Below, piece after piece: positions 1-5,536 of a DNA stretch of 6,103 bases. Source of the stretch: JBBRMY01 sp038230595 (GTDB lineage: Bacteria; Bacteroidota; Ignavibacteria; Tepidaquicellales; Tepidaquicellaceae); the NCBI GenBank assembly GCA_038230595.1, contig JBBRMY010000147.1, positions 1 to 6,103 on the forward strand, in the 5' to 3' direction. A program made the position numbers and the translations under genes. Below the pieces are notes generated by a model. The model did not search any database. It was not told the DNA's origin and was given only the letters and a program-made list of their open reading frames with translations. How positions within the stretch are numbered: position 1 is the first letter of the stretch; every line of letters starts with the position of its first letter.

Positions 1-675
1 TACTAAGTAAAATCCTGTACATTCAAAAGTCCATGCAACAAGACTCATAAGTGATGCTATAAGAAGCTCTTTTAATTGTACAAGCTTATAAATGCTATCA
101 TAAGCTTCATGTATCTTGTGAATATATTTAGATATGAACTTAATTCTTTCAAGGGCATTAATGAATTTTAAGGAAATTTTTCTTGAGCTTAGCAATAATG
201 CTCCTGATATAAAGACTATTCCGCTGATCAGAATAAAAGCCTGTCCATAATTAAAAACAAAAGCACCTGTAATGCAGATTATTACTATGGAGATAAAATC
301 AGTAAGACGTTCGACAATAATTATTGGCGCAGTTTTGCTGATAGGAATTCCGGTTTCATCTTTTATGAGGTAGCATTTTATAACTTCTCCCATTTTTCCG
401 GGAGTAACGCTCATTACAAATGCTGATAGAAAAATAAGGAAACTTCTTCCGGTGCTCAGCTTTACTCCGATTATCTTTCTGTAATATTCCCATTTGTAAA
501 ATCTGGCAACATAGTTCAAAAAGGAAAGTGCGAGTATAACCGGGAAATAATACCAGTTAAATTTTCCGAGTGAAACCAGAAGCTTATCAAAATCTGCATA
601 AATACTGAAGCCTAAGAATATCAATGCTCCGAAAACAGCAGACAGTAGTATCTTCTTTTTATATTTTTTGAACAT
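1..675 (-). CDS. Flippase-like integral membrane protein, LPG-synthase TM family (C-terminus cut by window edge)
   Basis: The first 225 residues are present and the frame is still open at the left edge. The protein is very hydrophobic, with membrane segments near residues 9-27, 42-58, 78-91, 115-140 and 145-163, and another starting near 205. Two landmarks match the family called lysylphosphatidylglycerol synthase transmembrane region, flippase-like domain or UPF0104: TPGKMGEV at 91-98 and ERLTD at 122-126. Known relatives include the N-terminal flippase part of MprF and archaeal AglD, but most members have no assigned substrate, so only a role in moving or modifying a lipid-linked molecule can be suggested. 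The start is the ATG at 675. The maf stop codon lies in the same frame two codons upstream, so no longer start is possible. AAGGA lies 11 bases before the ATG, inside the end of maf, a weak ribosome-site candidate. The 3-base gap to maf implies co-transcription. The family is confident; the function is not. Confidence 0.85.
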   Translation of the reverse strand, partial: MFKKYKKKILLSAVFGALIFLGFSIYADFDKLLVSLGKFNWYYFPVILALSFLNYVARFYKWEYYRKIIGVKLSTGRSFLIFLSAFVMSVTPGKMGEVIKCYLIKDETGIPISKTAPIIIVERLTDFISIVIICITGAFVFNYGQAFILISGIVFISGALLLSSRKISLKFINALERIKFISKYIHKIHEAYDSIYKLVQLKELLIASLMSLVAWTFECTGFYLV

Positions 676-678
676 GCT

Positions 679-1272
679 TTATAATATCCTTAACAGATTA
701 AGATAAAGCTTTGTGATAGGCAAGCCGACTACATTATAAAAATCTCCAGTTATCTTTTTTACGAACAGACTTCCGAACTCATCCTGAATGCCATATGAAC
801 CGGATTTGTCAAGCACCTTGTGATTCTTAACATAATAGTCTATCTCATCATCGCCAAGCTTTCGGAATTCAACCACTGTCTTATCATAATCATAGATCTC
901 TTTTCCGTTTGATGTATTGATGATGTTAAAGCCTGTATAAACTGAATGCTTGTTTCCGCTCAGCTTTTTCAGATGCTTTTTAGCTTCAGCTAAACTTTCA
1001 GGCTTGTGAAGGATTCTGTTTCCCAGTGATACTATAGTATCTGCTCCGATCACAACTTCTTTTTTATAGTGAAGCGCAACTGAACGGGATTTTTTTAAAG
1101 TGTTGATCTTAACTATTTTTATAGGTGAGGCATAATCGTCCTTAACTTCATCGATATCTGCTATGTGCACTTTGAAATCAAATCCGAGCTTGTCCATCAG
1201 GTCAATTCTGCGAGGTGAAGAAGAAGCTAAAACCATTTTCGTTCTGAAAAGCTTGAGTATTTGTTTGTTCAA
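679..1272 (-). CDS. maf: Maf-family nucleoside triphosphate pyrophosphatase (probably dTTP/UTP type)
   Basis: Maf proteins are cytoplasmic enzymes that split non-canonical or excess nucleoside triphosphates into the monophosphate and pyrophosphate, a house-cleaning role also linked to division arrest. Family motifs appear in order: LASSSPRR at residues 15-22, the acidic pair D41-E42, VIGADT at 74-79 with the catalytic Asp78, HKP at 89-91, VYTGF at 111-115, and DKSGSYGIQ (155-163) leading to GDFYNVVGLP (176-185). Arg21, Thr79 and Gln163 correspond to the residues that mark the dTTP/UTP subfamily (E. coli YhdE, B. subtilis Maf) rather than the m7GTP-preferring YceF type. The usual LAxxKA helix is altered to NTLKKS at 58-62. 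The start is uncertain. The coordinates use a TTG codon at 1272 (197 aa). An ATG at 1236 gives 185 aa beginning two residues before the conserved LASSSPRR, which is typical for the family. Neither has a clear Shine-Dalgarno. The gene lies downstream of proS and 3 bases before a membrane-protein gene. Confidence 0.93.
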   Translation of the reverse strand: MNKQILKLFRTKMVLASSSPRRIDLMDKLGFDFKVHIADIDEVKDDYASPIKIVKINTLKKSRSVALHYKKEVVIGADTIVSLGNRILHKPESLAEAKKHLKKLSGNKHSVYTGFNIINTSNGKEIYDYDKTVVEFRKLGDDEIDYYVKNHKVLDKSGSYGIQDEFGSLFVKKITGDFYNVVGLPITKLYLNLLRIL

Positions 1273-1301
1273 TTTTATTTTAGGGTTAGTTATGAATAAT
1301 C

Positions 1302-1327
1302 TAAAGACAAGGCATACCTTGTCTTTA
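1302..1327 (-). terminator. Perfect 11-bp hairpin between proS and maf, possible terminator or attenuator
   Basis: TAAAGACAAGG (1302-1312) and its exact complement CCTTGTCTTTA (1317-1327) flank a 4-base loop (CATA on the plus strand). In proS transcripts the hairpin would form about 93 bases after the stop codon and 30 bases before the annotated maf start. The 3' arm is U-rich, but only a mixed A/U tail follows, so this is not a textbook intrinsic terminator. It could end proS transcription, reduce read-through into maf, or protect an mRNA end. The stem is certain; its function is inferred. Confidence 0.5.
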
Positions 1328-1419
1328 TAAATGCGGTGATACTTTCTTTTAACTGAAACGCATGCGTCTTTACAAATTTTATTTCTGCAGTACCCACTTA
1401 AAAAAGAAAAGGGGAAATA

Positions 1420-3117
1420 TTAAAACGCATTCGCTAAAAACCCCTGCAGCTCTTCTTTTTTAATGATCGATCTTTCTCCTGAGCGGCGATGCTTAATTTC
1501 TATATTCCCGTTCTTCAGATTTTTTTCACCTATGATAACATGAATCGGTGTTCCGATAAGATCTGCGTCCTTAAATTTAAAACCGGCGCTTATTCCTATT
1601 CGATCATCATACAGAACTTCATATCCCTGAATGATAAGCTCAGAATATATTTTTTCAGTTTCAGCAACAACATCTTCCTTATTTGTATTTGCGCATATCA
1701 GCTGGATCTGGAAAGGAGTAATTTCACCTTCAAAAATAATACCGGCATCATCATAATTCTGTTCTATATATGCAGCACAAATTCTTTCAACTCCAATACC
1801 ATAACTTCCCATGATGACCGGCTTTGACTTCCCTTCCGCATCGAGAAAAACAGAATTCAATGCTTCAGAATATTTTGTACCTAGCTTAAAGATATGTCCG
1901 ACTTCTATTGATTTAACAATTTTAATTTTATCTTTTTTATCTAAAGTCCACTCATTCTCTTTTACAGTTCTAATGTCTTTATATTCTATATCTTTTGCAT
2001 CACGTTTCAGGTCAATATTTTTAAAATGATAATCATTTTTACATGCACCGCTCACAAGCTCATCAGCATCTTCAAGTCTTAGGTCACCAATGATCTTTAC
2101 TTTACCACTCTTAAAGTTCACAGGACCTATTGAACCGGCTTCTGCACCGGCAACTTCCATTAATTCTTCCGGATGCGCAGATCTTATTCCCTGTCCGAAA
2201 TAATTCTGAAGCTTTGTTTCGCTGACTTCATCATCTCCGCAAACAAGTGTAAGGATAACATCTTCACCATTAATGAACACTCTTGATTTTGCAAGCCTTG
2301 TTCTGTCAACGTCAGGTAAAAATTCTCCAAGCTGATCGATAGTTCCTATGCCCGGTGTATGAATTTCTTCGAGTGAAAGGTTTGAATTTTTTCTTTCTAC
2401 TTTTTCCGAATGTGAAACTGCAACTTCAATGTTCGATGCATATTCACAATTCTCTGTAATTACAATATGATCTTCTCCGGCTGCTGATTCCACCATGAAT
2501 TCTTCGGAGTCGCTACCGCCCATTGCTCCACTGAAGGCTTTAACGATGTGAAATTTAAGTCCGCATCTTGTAAATATATGTTTATATGCCTGTGAATGCT
2601 TATTGTATGACTCATCAAGCCCTTCCCAAGTTGAATCAAAGGAATAAGCATCTTTCATTGTGAACTGACGTCCTCTTAAAACACCTGAGCGCGGACGAGT
2701 TTCATTTCTGAATTTTGACTGTATCTGGTACCAGATCTGAGGAAGATCTTTATATGAAACTAAATTAACTTTGCTAATAGAAGTAAAAACTTCTTCGTGG
2801 GTTGGAGCCAGAACAAGATCGCGGTTCTTGATTCGGAACATTGTGTCGCCATAATCTTCAAGGCGGCCGGTCTCATGCCAGAGTTCGGCAGGAGAAAGAG
2901 CAGGAAGATAAAATTCCTGTCCCCCTATTGCATTCATTTCTTCACGAATGATATTTTCAATTTTTTTAAAAACTCTGAGACCGAAAGGAAGATAAGAATA
3001 TACCCCGGCAGTAAGCTGACGTATCATTCCGGCTCGGATCATTAATTTGTGAGAAATGACAACTGCATCTGCAGGCTCTTCTTTTATAGTAGGAAGAAAG
3101 AAATTTTTTAGTCGCAT
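1420..3117 (-). CDS. proS: Prolyl-tRNA synthetase, bacterial type with editing insertion
   Basis: A cytoplasmic class II aminoacyl-tRNA synthetase that joins proline to tRNA-Pro with ATP, essential for translation. The 565 residues are complete and close to the E. coli enzyme (572). The N-terminal catalytic core includes the motif 1 region near 55-90, APTHEE at 104-109 (proline/ATP pocket), and motif 2 from FRNETRPR (136-143) to MKDAYSF (154-160). Residues about 224-400 form the YbaK-like INS editing domain, which in bacterial enzymes removes alanine mischarged on tRNA-Pro. Lys277 aligns by eye with the catalytic editing lysine of E. coli (K279). The core resumes with EVGHIFKLGTKYSEAL (405-420) and motif 3, MGSYGIGVERICAAYIEQNY (436-455). 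The anticodon-binding domain occupies about 468-565, with YDDR at 503-506 and IGTP at 521-524. The start is an ATG matching the family N-terminus (MRLKNFFLPT); the leader is AU-rich without a Shine-Dalgarno. The gene is divergent from the membrane-protein gene at 3352. Confidence 0.98.
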   Translation of the reverse strand: MRLKNFFLPTIKEEPADAVVISHKLMIRAGMIRQLTAGVYSYLPFGLRVFKKIENIIREEMNAIGGQEFYLPALSPAELWHETGRLEDYGDTMFRIKNRDLVLAPTHEEVFTSISKVNLVSYKDLPQIWYQIQSKFRNETRPRSGVLRGRQFTMKDAYSFDSTWEGLDESYNKHSQAYKHIFTRCGLKFHIVKAFSGAMGGSDSEEFMVESAAGEDHIVITENCEYASNIEVAVSHSEKVERKNSNLSLEEIHTPGIGTIDQLGEFLPDVDRTRLAKSRVFINGEDVILTLVCGDDEVSETKLQNYFGQGIRSAHPEELMEVAGAEAGSIGPVNFKSGKVKIIGDLRLEDADELVSGACKNDYHFKNIDLKRDAKDIEYKDIRTVKENEWTLDKKDKIKIVKSIEVGHIFKLGTKYSEALNSVFLDAEGKSKPVIMGSYGIGVERICAAYIEQNYDDAGIIFEGEITPFQIQLICANTNKEDVVAETEKIYSELIIQGYEVLYDDRIGISAGFKFKDADLIGTPIHVIIGEKNLKNGNIEIKHRRSGERSIIKKEELQGFLANAF

Positions 3118-3351
3118 TTAAAAATAAATATTGATAAAATTATAATAATTTGTAAGATAACGAAGAGGTTTAAGTGTTACAATGCAGATTGGATGTGAAA
3201 AGTTTACCTTATATTAAGTTGAGACATACTGTTTCTCGCTTGAACAAACTTCTCCCTGTTATAAAAAACTGTAAGTAACAATATATTTTTCAAATTGTAA
3301 TTTTAAATCTAATTTCATAATATAAACTATCAGAAAATTAACTTACTCATC
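3118..3351. other. Divergent intergenic region between proS and the four-helix membrane protein gene
   Basis: This 234-base AT-rich spacer must carry promoters for both divergent genes. No open frame longer than about a dozen codons with a plausible start was seen, and no RNA gene is recognisable. On the plus strand, TTGTAA at 3295-3300 is followed after 17 bases by TAATAT (3318-3323) and an overlapping TATAAA (3321-3326). This is a loose promoter candidate about 25-30 bases before the ATG at 3352. The minus-strand candidate for proS is listed separately. Confidence 0.5.
3154..3182 (-). promoter_or_regulatory. Candidate sigma-70-like promoter for proS
   Basis: On the minus strand, TTGTAA (3182-3177) and TATCTT (3159-3154) are separated by exactly 17 bases. 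Each matches four of six positions of the TTGACA/TATAAT consensus. Transcription would start near 3147, giving a leader of about 30 bases. A perfect TATAAT also lies closer to the gene (3144-3139, minus strand) but lacks a matching upstream box. In DNA this AT-rich, such matches arise easily by chance. Confidence 0.22.
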
Positions 3352-3819
3352 ATGATTCCAAATTCAGCTTATCTTCATATTCTAACAAATCATGTACCTG
3401 TTATTGGTACCGGAATAGTTCTTTTTGTTTTGCTGTATGGAGTCGTTCGAAGAAGCGATGAAATTAAGAAGCTTGCACTTATACTAATGCTCCTTACATC
3501 ATTAGTCACTATAGTAGTTTTTAATTCAGGCGAAAAATCAGGACAGATCGTTGAAGGAATTAGTGGTGTGAATGAGGATATGATCTCACCGCATCAGGAA
3601 TTTGCTGACTTGAGTTATAAAGCAGCAATGGTTGTAGGAATAATTTCATTAGTATTACTGATCGTTTACAGAAAAAATCATTTGCCGGTATATATTGTGA
3701 TTATATTTTTTCTATTAGCTGCTGGAGTTAACGGAATGATGGCATGGACATCACATCTTGGTGGAAAAATAAATCATCTTGAGATCATGGGCGAATCACC
3801 ACTGGTGAAGCCGAAGTAG
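3352..3819 (+). CDS. Small four-helix membrane protein with clustered histidines, DUF2231-like (unknown function)
   Basis: This is a 155-residue membrane protein of unknown function. Predicted membrane helices lie near 13-33, 39-58, 89-107 and 112-131. The loop between helices 1 and 2 is basic (RRSDEIKK, 33-40), and so is YRKNH at 106-110. By the positive-inside rule, both loops and His110 are cytoplasmic, and both ends are periplasmic. That places His9, His14 (LHILTNHVPV), His81 (SPHQEF), His135 and His142 (TSHLGGKINHLE) on the same outer face. Paired histidines at helix ends resemble small membrane proteins such as DUF2231 members, for which heme or metal binding has been suspected; this comparison is from memory of the pattern and is tentative. 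There is no cleavable signal peptide. The start is the only ATG near the first conserved segment, with no Shine-Dalgarno. The gene stands alone: proS diverges upstream and rluD converges downstream. It is certainly coding; the family is only tentative. Confidence 0.8.
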   Translation: MIPNSAYLHILTNHVPVIGTGIVLFVLLYGVVRRSDEIKKLALILMLLTSLVTIVVFNSGEKSGQIVEGISGVNEDMISPHQEFADLSYKAAMVVGIISLVLLIVYRKNHLPVYIVIIFFLLAAGVNGMMAWTSHLGGKINHLEIMGESPLVKPK

Positions 3820-3861
3820 GATTTAGCAGTTTCTTCAAATACACTTCGGTTCTTTCAGATA

Positions 3862-3885
3862 GCCGTTGGTGAAAACACCAACGGC
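3862..3885. terminator. Perfect 10-bp GC-rich hairpin between convergent genes
   Basis: GCCGTTGGTG (3862-3871) and CACCAACGGC (3876-3885) pair perfectly around an AAAA loop. The hairpin lies 43 bases after the membrane-protein stop and 47 bases past the rluD stop on the other strand, the expected place for a shared bidirectional terminator. It is markedly more GC-rich than its surroundings. Neither side has a following run of T, so it would be an atypical intrinsic terminator. It could instead be a palindromic repeat element or an mRNA-stabilising stem. Confidence 0.55.
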
Positions 3886-3899
3886 GGCGGAAACTTGTC

Positions 3900-3915
3900 C
3901 GTTGCTTTCGCAACG
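3900..3915. repeat. Second short hairpin sharing the CCGTTG core
   Basis: CGTTGC (3900-3905) and GCAACG (3910-3915) form a 6-bp stem around TTTC, 14 bases after the hairpin at 3862-3885 and 16 bases beyond the rluD stop. It sits in a CCGTTG sequence that repeats the CCGTTG of the larger stem, so the two may be related units of one palindromic element or a two-stem terminator for rluD. Confidence 0.4.
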
Positions 3916-3931
3916 AAAGTATTATATCCAA

Positions 3932-4909
3932 CTACCTCAACTCTTTTAAAACCTCCTGCATATCATCAGGAAGAACAGCTTCGAAGTGCATTTTTTCGTT
4001 GGAATGAGGATGATAAAATCCAAGTACCCGGGCATGAAGTGCCTGGCGGGGCATCATCTCAAGTAAATTTTTTATTTTTGCTTTTAGAGTTGCTGAAAGA
4101 TTTACAGAATGCGGAACCCTGCCTCCGTAAGTCTCATCTCCGAATACCGGATGACCGGTATAAGCTGTGTGAACTCTTATCTGATGTGTTCTTCCGGTTT
4201 TCAGATTTAGCTTTATTAACGACAGCAAGTCATACTCTTCAAGAACTTCATACATAGTAACGGCAACTTTCCCCTCATCTTCTTTATTAGTAACAGCAAC
4301 TTTTTTTCGGTCGCGCTTATCACGTGCTAGCCGCTTGTCAATAACTCCGGATTTTTCCTTAAACTTTCCCCATACAATTGCATTATACTCTCTTTCAATT
4401 GTATGATGAAAAAATTGCTCGGCAAGCTTTCTGTGAGTCACTTCATCTTTAGCAACTACAAGTAGTCCTGAAGTATCTTTATCCAGTCTGTGCACAATTC
4501 CGGCTCTTTCGAAACCATTAAGATCAGAAAGAGAATCTTTTTTCTTCTGCGAATAAAATAAAATAGCATTAACAAGGGTGCCGCTGTAATTTTTATATGC
4601 CGGATGCGTTACCATTCCCGCCGGCTTGTTAATCACCAGTAGATATTTATCTTCATAAACAATGTTAAGAGGTATATCTTCCGGAAGTATATCCTGCTTC
4701 TCAGGAAGGTCGAGCTCTATTTCGATCTCATCTTCAGGACGAACAAGATAATTTGATTTTATCAGGTCACCATTAACTGTTACATAGCCAAGATCAATAG
4801 CTTTTTGCACCTTTGTGCGGGAAACATTTTCAATAAAATTTGAAATATATTTGTCTATACGCTGGCGCGAATTTATTTGCGGGACTGTAAATTGATAATA
4901 TTTTTCCAT
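3932..4909 (-). CDS. rluD: RluA/RluD-family 23S rRNA pseudouridine synthase
   Basis: The enzyme isomerises specific uridines in 23S rRNA to pseudouridine. E. coli RluD modifies 1911, 1915 and 1917 in helix 69, a ribosomal subunit bridge. The 325 residues are complete and match RluD in length. An S4 RNA-binding domain spans about residues 15-75 (RIDKYI at 17-22, GYVTVNGDLI at 41-50). The catalytic domain begins near 80 with VYEDKYLLVINKPAGMVTHP (84-103). The signature HRLDKDTSGLLVVAK (140-154) contains the catalytic Asp143. LKTGRTHQIRVH at 236-247 and GHPVFGDETYGG at 252-263 are the further conserved blocks. The S4 domain and the KDTSG form favour RluD over RluA or RluC, but paralogues exist and the target positions cannot be proven from sequence. 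The ATG start places the S4 domain at its usual distance from the N-terminus; a poor A-rich leader precedes it. The gene converges with the membrane-protein gene at 3352 and diverges from the exported-protein gene at 5006. Confidence 0.95.
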   Translation of the reverse strand: MEKYYQFTVPQINSRQRIDKYISNFIENVSRTKVQKAIDLGYVTVNGDLIKSNYLVRPEDEIEIELDLPEKQDILPEDIPLNIVYEDKYLLVINKPAGMVTHPAYKNYSGTLVNAILFYSQKKKDSLSDLNGFERAGIVHRLDKDTSGLLVVAKDEVTHRKLAEQFFHHTIEREYNAIVWGKFKEKSGVIDKRLARDKRDRKKVAVTNKEDEGKVAVTMYEVLEEYDLLSLIKLNLKTGRTHQIRVHTAYTGHPVFGDETYGGRVPHSVNLSATLKAKIKNLLEMMPRQALHARVLGFYHPHSNEKMHFEAVLPDDMQEVLKELR

Positions 4910-5005
4910 TTTTTCAGAGGTATTTCAGAAATATTGAAACTTAATATTTTAAATTACGAATAACTAACTAAAGAATATGTAACGAAACAAAACCCTCAAA
5001 CTAAA
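4910..5005. other. Divergent intergenic spacer between rluD and the exported-protein gene
   Basis: A 96-base AT-rich spacer must contain both divergent promoters. TTGAAA at 4934-4939 on the plus strand resembles a -35 box, but nothing at 16-18 bases beyond it resembles a good -10 box. A short inverted repeat, TATTT-CAG-AAATA (4921-4933), is too small to interpret. No promoter is called here. Confidence 0.4.
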
Positions 5006-5356
5006 ATGAAAAAAATATTTTTACTTTTTGCGATAGTAATTACATCAGTTTCTATCACAGCAAATGCAGGCACTTCAAACCCCTTGAAAGAAAAAGATCT
5101 TAAATATCAGATCTCAAATGAAATCAGAGAAAAACTTAGCTCGCCTGTTTATATTTCTTATATCAATAAGGATCTTTCAGGAAAAGTAACCTGCAAAATG
5201 AATGTTAATGAAAATGGTAAGATCAGTATTTCAGATGTTCAAAGCAAAAACAAGAATCTAAATACATATATCACAAAGAAAATTAACTCATTAAATCTCT
5301 GGACCGGACTGGAATATTCCGGAAAAAGCTATTCATATACAATAAATTTTAAATAA
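5006..5356 (+). CDS. Small exported protein with a TonB-C-like fold pattern (function unknown)
   Basis: A 116-residue protein with a classic Sec signal peptide: basic MKK, hydrophobic stretch at 4-18, and a probable cleavage site after ANA at 19-21. The mature part is about 95 residues, rich in Lys, Ser and Asn. Residues about 59-116 follow the strand/helix pattern of TonB C-terminal-like domains: SGKVTCKMNVNENGKISISD (58-77), a variable segment, an amphipathic helix around LNTYITKKINSL (85-96), and a last strand ending in YTINF (111-115). Standalone exported proteins of this sort are seen in Bacteroidota-like genomes. Without a membrane anchor or proline-rich spacer it is unlikely to act as a true TonB energy transducer. 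There is one cysteine, at 63. The start is fixed by the signal peptide; the leader lacks a Shine-Dalgarno. It appears monocistronic, with an intrinsic terminator 42 bases after the stop. Coding and export are well supported; the fold is inferred. Confidence 0.8.
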   Translation: MKKIFLLFAIVITSVSITANAGTSNPLKEKDLKYQISNEIREKLSSPVYISYINKDLSGKVTCKMNVNENGKISISDVQSKNKNLNTYITKKINSLNLWTGLEYSGKSYSYTINFK

Positions 5357-5398
5357 GTGTAGTACTCGTTCTTTCCAACATAATAAGTAAAATAAGAT

Positions 5399-5436
5399 AA
5401 ACGCTGTCCCCTCAATTTGGATGGCGTTTTTATTTT
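5399..5436 (+). terminator. Intrinsic terminator of the exported-protein gene
   Basis: AAACGCTGTCC (5399-5409) pairs with GGATGGCGTTT (5419-5429) as 11 pairs, two of them G-U, around a 9-base loop. The descending arm runs straight into TTTTTATTTT (5427-5436). It lies 42 bases after the stop at 5356 and separates this gene from the lipoprotein gene. This is the best terminator in the window. Confidence 0.85.
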
Positions 5437-5483
5437 GCACAAAATTGTTTACTTTTAATAGGTATTCTCACATGATATTTCAC

Positions 5484-5512
5484 TTGATTTTCCCTATGTT
5501 AAGTAATATATT
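5484..5512 (+). promoter_or_regulatory. Candidate sigma-70-like promoter for the lipoprotein gene
   Basis: TTGATT (5484-5489, four of six consensus positions) and TATATT (5507-5512, five of six) are separated by exactly 17 bases. Transcription would begin near 5519, giving a leader of about 18 bases before the ATG at 5537. The position right after a terminator supports an independent promoter here. AT-rich background makes chance matches possible. Confidence 0.4.
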
Positions 5513-5536
5513 TTGTTATCAATTAAACTATACAGA

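Noticed and set aside
1489..1827. Plus-strand open frame of 112 codons inside proS
   Set aside because: It lies wholly antisense to a clearly recognised, fully conserved proS and its translation has no recognisable motif.
1811..2029. Plus-strand open frame of 72 codons inside proS
   Set aside because: Antisense shadow of proS with no motif, leader signal or context.
2460..2651. Minus-strand open frame of 63 codons overlapping proS in another frame
   Set aside because: It falls within the conserved proS core; the proS frame is the real one.
2797..3045. Plus-strand open frame of 82 codons inside proS
   Set aside because: Antisense to the catalytic core of proS; no independent coding support.
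3139..3146. Overlapping TATAAT boxes on both strands as a bidirectional promoter core
   Set aside because: Neither orientation has an acceptable -35 box at 16-18 bases; the match follows from an alternating A/T run.
3895..4257. Plus-strand open frame of 120 codons over the rluD 3' half and the convergent gap
   Set aside because: Its reading is the complement of conserved rluD motifs, and its start lies in the hairpin region with no promoter or leader support.
4921..4939. Small inverted repeats (TATTT-CAG-AAATA and TTTCA/TGAAA) as an operator between rluD and the exported-protein gene
   Set aside because: The arms are only 5 bases and AT-rich, well within chance expectation for this base composition.
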